Shown: positions 1 through 8,336, counted from the first letter of the stretch. The stretch is 64,000 nt of DNA from Streptomyces meridianus (GCF_023703325.1 NZ_JAMQGM010000012.1:1-64000), one strand, 5' to 3'. A program made the numbers and translations. Notes: generated by a model from the sequence alone, not told the origin.

Positions 1-83
1 GTACGGGGCCCGGTGCACGGATGCGACCGCCCTCTGCGCTCGACGGCGAGGGCCCGGCGGACCCCGGAGGGTTCGCCGCGGGG

Positions 84-113
84 CCGGCCGTCGGAGCGCG
101 GCGCTCCGGCCGG
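84..113. other. GC-rich hairpin in the gene-free left edge
   Basis: The first 180 bases show no convincing gene on either strand. They contain an imperfect hairpin: CCGGCC, a 3-nt bulge, then GGAGCGC paired with GCGCTCC and GGCCGG. It may end a gene lying outside the window. No T-run follows it on either strand. Confidence 0.3.
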
Positions 114-180
114 CTGAACCGGGAGAGACCGCAACCCTGTTCCGCCGCGGCGACGGATCCGCAGGTCTTCGGACGCAGAG

Positions 181-216
181 AAGGTCCCGCACTCCGTGAC
201 CGGAGTGCGGGACCTT
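181..216. terminator. Terminator after accB-accE
   Basis: A perfect 15-bp inverted repeat, AAGGTCCCGCACTCC, with a 6-nt loop lies 50 bp beyond the accE stop. It would end the leftward accB-accE transcript. The stem is symmetrical, so it could also stop transcription from the left. Confidence 0.8.
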
Positions 217-266
217 CCCGGGGTGTGCTGCGCCGGCGGGGACCGACGGCGCCTGTTGCTCCCTGC

Positions 267-479
267 TCAGCCCTGCCAGCTGTGCGGAGCCCGGAAGCCG
301 GGGGTCCGCTCGAGCCGGCGCCAGCGGGCGGCCGAGCGGCCGGGACGGGCCGCCGCGGCGGCGTGGTGGTGCGAACCCGCGGCGGCGCGGGCCAGGAGCA
401 CGGCCGTGAGAGCGGCCAGTTCCTCGGGAGCCGCGTGGCCGCGCTCGACGCGTACGAGGTTGTGGGTGGTCGTGTTCAT
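267..479 (-). CDS. accE: Acyl-CoA carboxylase epsilon subunit AccE
   Basis: This 70-aa protein is too small for a catalytic domain. It has the two conserved ends of the actinobacterial epsilon subunit: an N-terminal VRVERGHAAPEELAALTAVL block and a C-terminal FRAPHSWQG tail. In Streptomyces the epsilon subunit binds the carboxyltransferase (beta) subunit and raises carboxylase activity. The gene begins 11 bp after the accB stop, so the two are co-transcribed and probably co-translated. The central HHHAAAAA stretch is low complexity and is the least conserved part of such proteins. The assignment rests on the conserved ends and the position. Confidence 0.85.
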   Translation of the reverse strand: MNTTTHNLVRVERGHAAPEELAALTAVLLARAAAGSHHHAAAAARPGRSAARWRRLERTPGFRAPHSWQG

Positions 480-490
480 CGGGTTCTCCG

Positions 491-2086
491 TCACATCGGC
501 GGGTTGCCGTGCTTGCGCGACGGCAGGTCGGCGTGCTTCGTGCGCAGCATGGCGAGCGAGCGGATGAGGACCTCTCGGGTCTCGCTCGGGTCGATCACGT
601 CGTCGACGAGTCCGCGCTCGGCGGCGTAGTAGGGGTGCATCAGCTCGGCCTTGTACTCCTTGACCATGGCCTCGCGCATCGCGTCCGGGTCGTCGGCCTC
701 GGCGATCTGCTTGCGGAAGATCACGTTGGCCGCGCCCTCGGCGCCCATGACGGCGATCTCGTTGGTGGGCCAGGCGTAGGTCAGGTCCGCGCCGATGGAC
801 TGGGAGTCCATGACGATGTAGGCGCCGCCGTATGCCTTGCGGAGAATCAGGGAGATCCGGGGGACCGTGGCGTTGCAGTAGGCGTAGAGCAGCTTGGCGC
901 CGTGTCGGATGATGCCACCGTGCTCCTGGTCCACGCCCGGCAGGAAGCCGGGCACGTCGAGCAGGGTCACGATCGGGATGTTGAAGGCGTCGCACATCTG
1001 GACGAAGCGGGCCGCCTTCTCGGAGGCCTCGATGTCCAGCACGCCGGCCAGCGAGGCGGGCTGGTTCGCGATGATGCCGACGACCTGGCCGTCCATGCGG
1101 GTCAGCGCGCAGATGATGTTGGTCGCCCAGCGCTCGTGGACCTCGAGGTACTCGCCGTCGTCGACGATCTCCTCGATGACCTTGCGCATGTCGTAGGCGC
1201 GGTTGCCGTCCGCGGGGACCAGGTCGAGCAGCGTCTCGCCCTTGCGGTCGGCGGGGTCCTCGGCCGGGTGGCTCGGCGGGTTCTCGCGGTTGTTCGCGGG
1301 CAGCATCGCCAGCAGGTAGCGGACCTCGTTGAGACAGGTCTCCTCGTCGTCGTAGGCGAAGTGCGCGACGCCCGAGGTCTCGGCGTGCACATCCGCGCCT
1401 CCGAGGCCGTTCTGGGAGACCTTCTCACCGGTCACCGCCTGGACGACGTCCGGGCCGGTGATGAACATCTGGGAGGTCTCACGGACCATGAAGACGAAGT
1501 CGGTGAGCGCCGGGGAGTAGGCGGCGCCGCCGGCGCACGGGCCGAGCATCACCGAGATCTGGGGGATGACACCGGAGGCCCTGGTGTTGCGCTGGAAGAT
1601 GCCGCCGTAGCCGGCGAGGGCGGAGACGCCCTCCTGGATCCGCGCTCCCGCGCCGTCGTTCAGCGACACCAGTGGGGCGCCGGCCGAGATGGCCATGTCC
1701 ATGATCTTGTGGATCTTGGTGGCGTGGGCCTCTCCCAGAGCGCCGCCGAAGATCCGGAAGTCGTGCGCGTAGACGAAGACCGTACGGCCCTCGACAGTGC
1801 CCCAGCCGGTGATGACACCGTCGCTGTACGGCCGCTTGGCATCGAGACCGAATCCGGTCGCCCGGTGCCGCCGCAGCGGTTCGACCTCGTTGAAGGAGCC
1901 GGCGTCCAGCAGGAGCTCGATACGCTCGCGTGCGGTGAGCTTGCCCTTGGCCCGCTGGGCCTCGGTCGCGCGCTCGCTGGGCCCGCGCCGGGCCCGGTCG
2001 CGGATCGCGTGCAGTTCGGCGACCCGTCCACGGGCGTCGCTCGCGACGGCGGGCGTCTCGTTGGGCGTCTCGTCCAGAAGCGTCAT
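491..2086 (-). CDS. accB: Acetyl-/propionyl-CoA carboxylase carboxyltransferase (beta) subunit AccB
   Basis: The 531-aa product is a biotin-dependent carboxyltransferase. It moves CO2 from carboxybiotin on the separate alpha chain to an acyl-CoA, giving malonyl- or methylmalonyl-CoA for fatty acids and polyketides. N- and C-terminal crotonase-like halves are both present, with the GGGAxY-type loops seen as GPCAGGAAYSPA (about 183-194) and RKAYGGAYIVMDS (about 416-428). The substrate-selecting residue is Ile424. Streptomyces PccB has Asp at this site and AccB has Ile, so I call AccB with broad acetyl/propionyl/butyryl specificity. Cognate alpha (BCCP) chains are not in the window. The ATG at 2086 is preceded by TAGGGT and six bases with only a weak ribosome site, so the mRNA may be leaderless. 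Confidence 0.92.
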   Translation of the reverse strand: MTLLDETPNETPAVASDARGRVAELHAIRDRARRGPSERATEAQRAKGKLTARERIELLLDAGSFNEVEPLRRHRATGFGLDAKRPYSDGVITGWGTVEGRTVFVYAHDFRIFGGALGEAHATKIHKIMDMAISAGAPLVSLNDGAGARIQEGVSALAGYGGIFQRNTRASGVIPQISVMLGPCAGGAAYSPALTDFVFMVRETSQMFITGPDVVQAVTGEKVSQNGLGGADVHAETSGVAHFAYDDEETCLNEVRYLLAMLPANNRENPPSHPAEDPADRKGETLLDLVPADGNRAYDMRKVIEEIVDDGEYLEVHERWATNIICALTRMDGQVVGIIANQPASLAGVLDIEASEKAARFVQMCDAFNIPIVTLLDVPGFLPGVDQEHGGIIRHGAKLLYAYCNATVPRISLILRKAYGGAYIVMDSQSIGADLTYAWPTNEIAVMGAEGAANVIFRKQIAEADDPDAMREAMVKEYKAELMHPYYAAERGLVDDVIDPSETREVLIRSLAMLRTKHADLPSRKHGNPPM

Positions 2087-2092
2087 GTATCG

Positions 2093-2098
2093 ACCCTA
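2093..2098 (-). promoter_or_regulatory. Candidate -10 for a leaderless accB mRNA
   Basis: On the minus strand TAGGGT is followed by six bases and then the accB ATG. This is the spacing of leaderless Streptomyces transcripts that start at the A of ATG. No good Shine-Dalgarno lies upstream of this ATG. No convincing -35 was found. Confidence 0.4.
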
Positions 2099-2289
2099 CG
2101 AACAGCAGGCCCCGAATGCGGCCGTTGACTTCGCACAGTCTCCGGGCCGTTTTCCTGGCCGGGCTGGACAGAACTACCACCCGTTAAGCGGACTGCCACA
2201 TCCACGACCGGCACACGGTTGTGGAGTCCTCACAAAAGCGGCCGCTCTCTCTTCCGGTCAATCCCGGATCACGACATCACACCCATGGG

Positions 2290-2545
2290 TCAATCCGGCG
2301 ACATTCGGCGCCGCGCACAGACAGCGTGGCGACCGGCCTCCAGCACCTCGATCGCGGCGTCCACGGCAGCGACCGAACGGATCGGATGGCTCGAGCGTCT
2401 CCACCCATTCGTGCACACGGGACGGATCGCCGAAGTGCAGCCTGGCCGTCGCCCCCCTGCGCCTCCCGACCCGGCCCGGCACGTGCCGCCGAGGGGCGTG
2501 CGCCCCGCTCCACGCCCGCCGGCGTCCCGGCGGATCCCGCACCAC
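2290..2545 (-). pseudogene. Possible frameshifted gene remnant
   Basis: The 540-bp gap between accB and yceI has no intact gene. On the minus strand one frame reads protein-like ARLHFGDPSRVHEWVETLEP up to about 2380. A neighbouring frame then continues VDAAIEVLEAGRHAVCARRR to a TGA at 2290-2292. Together they resemble one short ORF broken by a single-base shift. I cannot name a family, and GC-rich DNA often gives such illusions. Treat it as a weak call. Confidence 0.25.
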
Positions 2546-2557
2546 CCCAGGAAGAAG

Positions 2558-2586
2558 TTGAATGTTTAACGATAGCGCAGTACGGT
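2558..2586 (+). promoter_or_regulatory. yceI promoter
   Basis: TTGAAT (2558-2563) and TACGGT (2581-2586) are separated by 17 bp and lie 41 bp before the yceI ATG. This is a good fit to a vegetative sigma-A-type (HrdB) promoter in an unusually AT-rich island. Confidence 0.6.
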
Positions 2587-2593
2587 CGAATCA

Positions 2594-2610
2594 GTTGAAC
2601 GTTGAACAAC
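2594..2610 (+). promoter_or_regulatory. Likely repressor operator at yceI start site
   Basis: GTTGAAC occurs twice in tandem, and the core TTGAACGTTGAA is a near-palindrome with 10 of 12 symmetric positions. A third copy, GTTGAAT, overlaps the -35 hexamer at 2557-2563. The position just downstream of the -10 suits a repressor. MarR-family proteins often control yceI genes, but none is encoded nearby, so the regulator is unknown. Confidence 0.5.
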
Positions 2611-2626
2611 ATGTCGAGGAGGCATC

Positions 2627-3244
2627 ATGACTTTCTTCCAGCGCACCCGGACCCCGGCTTCCGCCACGACCGCCGCGACCGACCCGGCACTGGCCGCCCT
2701 CACCGGCGACTACACCGTCGACCCCGCCCACAGCAGCCTGGGCTTCACCGTCCGTCATGCCATGGTCACCAACGTCCGGGGCTCCTTCCAGGAGTTCGAC
2801 GGCACACTGTCGCTGGACGGCACCGACCCCGCACGCTCCGGCGCCGAACTCACCGTGAGCATCCCGAGCATCGACACCGGCAACGCCGACCGGGACGAGC
2901 ACCTGCGCAGCGGCGACTTCTTCGACGCAGCAGCCCACCCCGCCATGTCGTTCCGCAGCACGTCGGCCGAGGCGAGGGGCGAGGACACCTACCGCCTCAC
3001 CGGCGACCTCACGATCAAGGGCACCACGCGCCCGGTGACGCTCGACCTCACCTTCAACGGGGCGGCGACCGACGTCTTCGGCAACGAGCGAGTCGGCTTC
3101 GAGGGAACCGCCCAGATCCTGCGCTCGGACTGGGGCCTGACGTGGAACGCCAACCTGGAGACCGGCGGTGTCCTGGTGGGCGACAAGGTCCGGCTGACCT
3201 TCGACATCTCCGCGATCCGGGCGGGCTCCCCCGGATCCGGGTGA
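2627..3244 (+). CDS. YceI-family polyisoprenoid-binding-like protein
   Basis: The 205-aa product is a YceI/TT1927B-type lipocalin-like beta barrel. The family signature begins at about residue 30 with GDYTVDPAHSSLGFTVRHAM, continues through VRGSFQEFDGTLSLD and NADRDEHLRSGDFFDAAAHP, and ends with a conserved strand pair around WGLTWNANLETGGVLVGD. YceI proteins bind isoprenoid or amphiphilic ligands; the cellular role in Streptomyces is unsettled. No signal peptide is visible, so it is probably cytoplasmic. AGGAGG at 2617-2622 fixes the ATG start. The gene is monocistronic, with its own promoter and operator-like repeats upstream and a terminator downstream. Confidence 0.88.
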   Translation: MTFFQRTRTPASATTAATDPALAALTGDYTVDPAHSSLGFTVRHAMVTNVRGSFQEFDGTLSLDGTDPARSGAELTVSIPSIDTGNADRDEHLRSGDFFDAAAHPAMSFRSTSAEARGEDTYRLTGDLTIKGTTRPVTLDLTFNGAATDVFGNERVGFEGTAQILRSDWGLTWNANLETGGVLVGDKVRLTFDISAIRAGSPGSG

Positions 3245-3289
3245 CGTCGGTCCGGTCGGGGTCACCCGCCCGCCCCAACGAGACGGCCC

Positions 3290-3320
3290 ACCGGACCGGC
3301 CTCTCACCGGCCGGTCCGGT
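3290..3320. terminator. Bidirectional terminator between yceI and the secreted protein gene
   Basis: A perfect 12-bp inverted repeat, ACCGGACCGGCC, with a 7-nt loop lies between the two convergent genes and can serve both. Confidence 0.75.
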
Positions 3321-3340
3321 CCCGTCCTGCGGCAACGGGC

Positions 3341-3850
3341 TCAGCAGCCGCCGCAGTTGTAGTACAGGACATCCCAGTGGTTGCCCTCGTCTGCGTAGAC
3401 GTTCCCCGAACCGGACTGGTACATCGGGGCACCGTCACCGCGCACGCCTATGTAGGCGAAGTGACCGGTGACGTAGCCGCTGATGCAGCTGTTCTTGCCG
3501 AAGTCCAGCTTGTAGCCGTTCCAGTGGCTGTACGTTCCGCTCGCGTGCCCCGTCTCGGTGCCACCGGTGATGTTCAGGGCGCAGCCGGAGGCCGACTTCA
3601 AGGTCTGGGCACCCTGCGCCGAGGAGAGGTTGAGCTGCTCGAAGGACGTGCACGTCGGGTTGTTCCGGTCCGAACAGCCGCCGGACGAGGACCAGGTGAT
3701 GCCGGACGAGCTGAACATCGACGTGGCCTGGGAGTGCGTCAGCTTGGTGACGGCCTGGGCCTCGCCGGAGGAGGACACCAGGCCGACACCGGGCGCGAAC
3801 AGCACGCCCAGGACGAGGACCAGCGCGCTGAGGACAGAACGGAATCTCAT
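3341..3850 (-). CDS. Secreted protein with M15-peptidase-like zinc ligands
   Basis: The 169-aa product begins with a classical Sec signal peptide: MRFRSVLSALVLVLGVLF, then cleavage near SGEAQA at about residue 33. The mature part contains SHWNGYKLDF, which matches the SxHxxGxxxD zinc motif of the M15 D-Ala-D-Ala carboxypeptidase/endolysin group, followed near the C-terminus by EGNHWD, equivalent to the ExxH motif. Six cysteines (CSD, PTC, CAL, SCIS, NCGGC) suggest disulfides. The role may be cell-wall peptide cleavage, but overall similarity to M15 enzymes is limited to the motifs. The ATG at 3850 is chosen over an upstream start because AGGAGGG precedes it and the signal peptide then starts correctly. 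Confidence 0.65.
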   Translation of the reverse strand: MRFRSVLSALVLVLGVLFAPGVGLVSSSGEAQAVTKLTHSQATSMFSSSGITWSSSGGCSDRNNPTCTSFEQLNLSSAQGAQTLKSASGCALNITGGTETGHASGTYSHWNGYKLDFGKNSCISGYVTGHFAYIGVRGDGAPMYQSGSGNVYADEGNHWDVLYYNCGGC

Positions 3851-4012
3851 GGGGGGAAACCCTCCTGCTGGGGACCGTTGTAGGAGATGCGAAGCGCATC
3901 GGCAGTGCAGGTCGAGCAAGAGGATGGTGCCCGGTTCTGACCGGATCCGCCAGAGCCCGGTACACAGTCAACCCGTCAATCCGGCCTGTGACGGACCCCG
4001 TTGGCCTTTCGG

Positions 4013-5626
4013 TCAGCGCTGCGGATCGATGCCGGCCCGCAGCAGGCCGTACGTGTAGGCGTCGACCACGGCCTGCCAGGACGCCTCGATGACGTTCTCC
4101 GCCACTCCCACCGTCGACCACACGGTGCGGCCGTCACTGGTGGAGATCAGCACCCGGGTCGTGGACGACGTGCCGTGCGCGCCCTCCAGGATGCGCACCT
4201 TGTAATCGGCCAGTTCCAGTCGGGCCAGCTCGGGATAGATCCGCTCCAGCGCCAACCGCAGGGCCCGGTCCAGGGCGTTGACGGGGCCGTTGCCCTCCGC
4301 GGTGGCCACGGTCCGTTCACCCTTGGCCCACAGCTTGACGGTGGCCTCGTTGGCGTGGACACCGTCCGGACGGTGCTCGGCGATCGCGCGCCAGGACTCG
4401 ATCCGGAAGTACTCGCGCGGCTTCCCCTCCACCTCCTCGCGCAACAGCAGTTCGAACGACGCGTCCGCGGCCTCGTAGGTGTACCCGGTCAGTTCCCGCT
4501 CCTTGACACGCTCCACGACCCGGGCGACCAGGTCGCGGTCGCCGCCGAGGTCGATCCCGAGTTCCCTGCCCTTGAGCTCGATCGACGCGCGTCCCGCCAT
4601 GTCGGAGACCAGCATGCGCATGGTGTTGCCGACCTGCTCGGGGTCGATGTGCTGGTAAAGGTCCGGGTCGACCTTGATCGCCGAGGCATGGAGCCCGGCC
4701 TTGTGTGCGAAGGCGGACAGGCCGACGTACGGCTGGTGCGTCGAGGGCGTCAGGTTGACCACCTCGGCGATCGCGTGGGAGGTCCGGGTCATCTCCGCCA
4801 GCGCTCCGTCGGGCAGCACCCGGCGCCCGTATTTCAGCTGCAGCGCCGCCACCACCGGGAACAGATTGGCGTTTCCCACCCGCTCGCCGTAACCGTTGGC
4901 CGTGCACTGCACGTGCGTGGCCCCGGCGTCCACGGCGGCGAGGGTGTTGGCCACCGCACAGCCGCTGTCGTCCTGAGCGTGGATGCCCAGCCGCGCACCC
5001 GTGTCGGCGGCCACCGTCGCCACGACCGCCTGGATCTGCGCGGGCAGCATCCCACCGTTGGTGTCGCACAGCACCACCACGTCGGCCCCCGCCTCGTGGG
5101 CCGTGCGCACGACCTGCTTGGCGTACCCCGGGTTCGCCCGGTAGCCGTCGAAGAAGTGCTCACAGTCGACGAACACCCGGCGCCCCTGTTCGCGCAGGTG
5201 CACGACGGTGTCGCGGACCATGGCCAGGTTCTCGTCGAGGGTCGTCCGCAGGGCCAGCTCCACGTGGCGGTCGTGGGACTTGGCCACCAGCGTGACCACC
5301 GGAGCCTGCGACGCCACGAGCGCCCGCACCTGGGGGTCCTCAGCGGCCGGCAGGCCCGCCCGGCGGGTCGAGCCGAACGCCACGAGCTGCGCGTGACGCA
5401 ACTCCAGCTCCGTCCGCGCCCGGGCGAAGAACTCGGTGTCACGCGGGTTCGCCCCGGGCCAGCCGCCCTCGATGAACCCCACCCCGAAGTCGTCCAGGTG
5501 CCCCGCGATGGCCAGCTTGTCCGCGACCGTCAGATTGATGCCCTCACGCTGGGCACCGTCCCGCAGCGTCGTGTCGAACACGTGGAAACTGTCGTCGACC
5601 GCGGAGGATCCTGCTGCGTCCGTCAT
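4013..5626 (-). CDS. cimA: (R)-citramalate synthase CimA
   Basis: The 537-aa enzyme belongs to the 2-isopropylmalate/homocitrate synthase family. It condenses pyruvate with acetyl-CoA to give citramalate, the first step of the threonine-independent route to 2-ketobutyrate and isoleucine. The N-terminal TIM barrel opens with FDTTLRDGAQREGINL (about 17-32), which holds the metal and substrate residues; GINL after DGAQRE is typical of CimA rather than LeuA. Metal-binding HAQDDSG is also present. The C-terminal allosteric dimerisation domain ends VGVAENVIEASWQAVVDAYTYGL, consistent with isoleucine feedback. It is preceded by a terminator hairpin and a short Ile-rich ORF, so attenuation is likely. 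Older annotations call such genes leuA2. Confidence 0.88.
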   Translation of the reverse strand: MTDAAGSSAVDDSFHVFDTTLRDGAQREGINLTVADKLAIAGHLDDFGVGFIEGGWPGANPRDTEFFARARTELELRHAQLVAFGSTRRAGLPAAEDPQVRALVASQAPVVTLVAKSHDRHVELALRTTLDENLAMVRDTVVHLREQGRRVFVDCEHFFDGYRANPGYAKQVVRTAHEAGADVVVLCDTNGGMLPAQIQAVVATVAADTGARLGIHAQDDSGCAVANTLAAVDAGATHVQCTANGYGERVGNANLFPVVAALQLKYGRRVLPDGALAEMTRTSHAIAEVVNLTPSTHQPYVGLSAFAHKAGLHASAIKVDPDLYQHIDPEQVGNTMRMLVSDMAGRASIELKGRELGIDLGGDRDLVARVVERVKERELTGYTYEAADASFELLLREEVEGKPREYFRIESWRAIAEHRPDGVHANEATVKLWAKGERTVATAEGNGPVNALDRALRLALERIYPELARLELADYKVRILEGAHGTSSTTRVLISTSDGRTVWSTVGVAENVIEASWQAVVDAYTYGLLRAGIDPQR

Positions 5627-5756
5627 GGCTGTTCCTGCACTCCTGTCGGGATCTCGGTCTACCTGTGGTTCCCCACGCCGGGGACGTGGGGCAGCCCGTT
5701 CGACCGTCCCCGGGGTCCCGTGCGCCGAGTGTCCCGGCTGCGGGTGGTCCGGAAAC

Positions 5757-5786
5757 GAAAAGACCCCTCGCGGATGCGAGAGGTCT
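5757..5786 (-). terminator. Attenuator hairpin in the cimA leader
   Basis: On the minus strand an 11-bp stem (AGACCTCTCGC paired with GCGAGGGGTCT, one mismatch) with a 4-nt loop is followed at once by TTTTCGTTT. It lies 130 bp upstream of the cimA ATG, in its leader and not at the end of any gene, so it acts as a conditional stop. The arrangement parallels the ilvB attenuator at 19288-19315. Confidence 0.7.
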
Positions 5787-5837
5787 GCGCGCGGGTCTGG
5801 GGCACGGTGCCGCTCCGTACGGGGTTCACGGAGGCGG

Positions 5838-5873
5838 TCACTGCGGACCGGCGCGCCTGCTGCCGATAATCAT
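5838..5873 (-). CDS. Candidate cimA leader peptide with tandem Ile codons
   Basis: A short ORF reads MIIGSRRAGPQ and stops 51 nt before the terminator hairpin. The second and third codons (ATT ATC) are both isoleucine, the end product of the CimA pathway. Ribosome stalling on them when Ile-tRNA is scarce could prevent terminator formation. No Shine-Dalgarno is visible; the ATG is 11 nt after the ilvE terminator stem, so it may be translated from a very short or leaderless mRNA. This assignment is inferred from position and codons only. Confidence 0.4.
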   Translation of the reverse strand: MIIGSRRAGPQ

Positions 5874-5878
5874 GGCAA

Positions 5879-5919
5879 ACGAAAGCACGGAGGCAGTTTG
5901 ACACAAACCGCCTCCGTGC
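5879..5919 (-). terminator. ilvE terminator
   Basis: GCACGGAGGC pairs perfectly with GCCTCCGTGC, and inside it GTTTG pairs with CAAAC around a 3-nt loop. This makes a stem of about 16 bp with one mismatch. On the minus strand it is followed by TTTCGTTT. It lies 84 bp beyond the ilvE stop. Confidence 0.8.
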
Positions 5920-6003
5920 GAGATTTCGTCTCAGGATGCGAGAGCCCGTCCCGGCACCGGTCCGCGACAGGAGTCCCGGCGGATCCGGCTCCCGGGCCGG
6001 CCG

Positions 6004-7092
6004 TCAGCCCAGCCGGTGCATCCAGGCGTGCTTGTCCTCCGCGATACCGCGCTGGATGTCCAGCAGTGCCCGGCGGAGCGTCATGGTGACATCGCCGGGC
6101 CCCCCGTCGCCCTGAGTCCACTCGCCGCCCCGGGACTTGACCGTGCCGACCGGCGTGATGACGGCCGCGGTGCCGCAGGCGAAGACCTCCGTCAGCGTGC
6201 CGTTCTCCGTGTCACGCTTCCACTGGTCGATGGAGACCCGGCCCTCCTCCGCCTCGTAGCCGAGGTCCCGGGCGACGGTGAGCAACGAGTCCCGGGTGAT
6301 TCCGGCGAGCAGCGAACCCGTCAGCTCCGGGGTGACGATCCTGTTGCCGTACACGAAGTACAGGTTCATGCCGCCGAGCTCCTCGACCCACCGGTGCTCC
6401 ACGGCATCGAGGTAGGCGACCTGGTCGCAGCCCTGCGCGGCGGCCTCCTTCTGGGCGAGCAGCGACGCCGCGTAGTTGCCGCCCGTCTTGGCGTCACCCA
6501 TGCCGCCGGGGACGGCGCGCACACGGTCCTCGGAAAGCCAGATCGAGACCGGCTTGACACCTCCGGGGAAGTACGCGCCGGCGGGCGAGGCGATGACCAT
6601 GAAGAGGTACTCGTTGGCGGGCCGCACGCCCAGCCCGACCTCGGTGGCGAACATGAACGGACGCAGGTAGAGCGACTCCTCGCCACCGTGGGCCGGCACC
6701 CACGCCCGGTCCTGGGCGACCAGGGCGTCGCACGCCGCGATGAACAGGTCGGTGGGAACCTCGGGCATGGCGAGCCGGCGCGCGGACGCCTGGAAGCGGC
6801 GGGCGTTGCGGTCCGGGCGGAAGGTGGCGACGGTGCCGTCGGGCTGACGGTATGCCTTGAGGCCCTCGAAGATCGTCTGCGCGTAGTGCAGCGTCATGTT
6901 CGCCGGGTCCATCGACAGCGGCGCGTACGGGGCGAGCTGGGCGTCGTGCCAGCCGCGGCCCTCGGTCCACTTGATCGTCACCATGTTGTCGGTGAAGTGA
7001 CGGCCGAACCCGGGAGTCGCCAGGACGGCTTCGCGTTCCGCGTCGGACAGCGGATGGGCCGAGGGCTTGAGTTCGATCGTGGGCGTCGTCAT
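6004..7092 (-). CDS. ilvE: Branched-chain amino acid aminotransferase IlvE
   Basis: The 362-aa fold-type IV PLP enzyme interconverts Leu, Ile and Val with their 2-keto acids using glutamate. The PLP lysine lies in [11 protein letters not shown] (about 201-211). The family block [13 protein letters not shown] and the conserved C-terminal [13 protein letters not shown] are present. Length matches the family. The ATG at 7092 ([10 protein letters not shown]) is chosen because GAAGGA lies just upstream; an in-frame start 54 bases earlier gives an unlike extension. In the cell it takes the products of the ilvBNC, leuB and cimA pathways encoded around it. A strong terminator follows. Confidence 0.93.
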   Translation of the reverse strand: MTTPTIELKPSAHPLSDAEREAVLATPGFGRHFTDNMVTIKWTEGRGWHDAQLAPYAPLSMDPANMTLHYAQTIFEGLKAYRQPDGTVATFRPDRNARRFQASARRLAMPEVPTDLFIAACDALVAQDRAWVPAHGGEESLYLRPFMFATEVGLGVRPANEYLFMVIASPAGAYFPGGVKPVSIWLSEDRVRAVPGGMGDAKTGGNYAASLLAQKEAAAQGCDQVAYLDAVEHRWVEELGGMNLYFVYGNRIVTPELTGSLLAGITRDSLLTVARDLGYEAEEGRVSIDQWKRDTENGTLTEVFACGTAAVITPVGTVKSRGGEWTQGDGGPGDVTMTLRRALLDIQRGIAEDKHAWMHRLG

Positions 7093-7298
7093 ATCTGCGT
7101 GTCCTTCGCTGAGATTGATGCGAACCGCACGCGCGCCCTCCTGCATGAGGACGTTCCCTGGCGTACCCGCGGCCCCACGCCCGATTATCCCGTGCGCGGG
7201 GCCGAGGACGGAAGCAACGTGTGTGCGGCCCTGGAAGATGGTCGCACCCGACCGCCGTGCGCCGCAGCAGCGGGTGCGGGACCCGCCGTGCGGCGGGG

Positions 7299-8336
7299 TC
7301 AGTCCGCTACTCGTGCCGCGAGCGCGTCGCCGATCTCGTCGGTCGTGCGGACTGCGTCACGCTCCGCCAGATCCGCGGTCACCGCGGCCTCGATGCGGGC
7401 GGCCTCTTCGGTGTGGCCGAGGTGCTGGAGCATCAGCGCGACGGACAGCACGGTCGCGGTCGGGTCGGCCTTGCCCTGGCCCGCGATGTCCGGGGCGGAA
7501 CCGTGGACCGGCTCGAACATCGAGGGAAAATTCCCGGTGGGGTTGATGTTGCCCGAGGCGGCGAGGCCGATGCCGCCGGTGACGGCCGCAGCCAGGTCGG
7601 TGAGGATGTCGCCGAAGAGGTTGTCGGTGACGATCACGTCGAACCGTTCGGGCTGGGTGACGAAGAAGATCGTCGCCGCGTCGACGTGCAGGTAGTCCGT
7701 GGTGACATCCGGGTACTCGGCGCCGACCCGGTCGAAGATCCGCTTCCAGAGGTGACCGGCGTGCACCAGGACGTTGTTCTTGTGGACCAGGGTCAGCTTC
7801 TTGCGCGGGCGGGCGGACGCGCGCTCGTAGGCGTCCCGCACGACCCGCTCGACGCCGTACGCGGTGTTGACGCTGACCTCGGTGGCGATCTCGGCCGGGG
7901 TACCGGTGCGCAGGGTGCCGCCGTTGCCGGCGTAGGGGCCCTCGGTGCCCTCGCGGACCACGACGAAGTCGATGTCCGGGCGGCCCTCGAGCGGTGTCGC
8001 CGTTCCGGGGAAGAGCTTGGACGGCCGCAGGTTGACGAAGAGGTCGAAGGCGAACCGGAGTTTGAGCAGCAGGCCCCGCTCGAGCACGCCCGAGGGAACC
8101 GAGGGGTCGCCGATGGCACCGAGCAGGATCGCGTCGTGGCCCCTCAGGGACTCCAGGTCCTCGTCCGGCAGTGTCTCGCCGGTGGCGTGCCAGCGACGAG
8201 CGCCGAGGTCGTACTCCCGGGTCTCGAGCTTCACGTCGCGCGGCAGGACCGCGGAGAGGACCTTGAGGCCCTGGGCGACGACTTCCTGCCCGATGCCGTC
8301 ACCGGGGATCACTGCGAGATTGATGGCACGAGACAT
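7299..8336 (-). CDS. leuB: 3-Isopropylmalate dehydrogenase LeuB
   Basis: The 345-aa NAD-dependent decarboxylating dehydrogenase converts 3-isopropylmalate to 2-ketoisocaproate in leucine synthesis. It starts [19 protein letters not shown]. The C-terminal signature [20 protein letters not shown] contains the cofactor-binding residues, and [28 protein letters not shown] contains the metal-binding Asp and catalytic region. It is of the short actinobacterial type. It is read leftward ahead of ilvE with a 206-bp gap. A small GC hairpin (7282-7297) overlaps the stop codon but has no T-run, so read-through into ilvE is possible. Confidence 0.93.
   Translation of the reverse strand: MSRAINLAVIPGDGIGQEVVAQGLKVLSAVLPRDVKLETREYDLGARRWHATGETLPDEDLESLRGHDAILLGAIGDPSVPSGVLERGLLLKLRFAFDLFVNLRPSKLFPGTATPLEGRPDIDFVVVREGTEGPYAGNGGTLRTGTPAEIATEVSVNTAYGVERVVRDAYERASARPRKKLTLVHKNNVLVHAGHLWKRIFDRVGAEYPDVTTDYLHVDAATIFFVTQPERFDVIVTDNLFGDILTDLAAAVTGGIGLAASGNINPTGNFPSMFEPVHGSAPDIAGQGKADPTATVLSVALMLQHLGHTEEAARIEAAVTADLAERDAVRTTDEIGDALAARVAD

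Noticed and set aside
5897..5920. TTGACA on the plus strand at 5898 as a promoter
   Set aside because: It would read antisense into ilvE, has only AGATTT as -10, and is part of the ilvE terminator stem-loop.
7282..7297. Strong terminator between leuB and ilvE
   Set aside because: The stem is only 6 bp, overlaps the leuB stop and has no T-run; read-through to ilvE is as likely.
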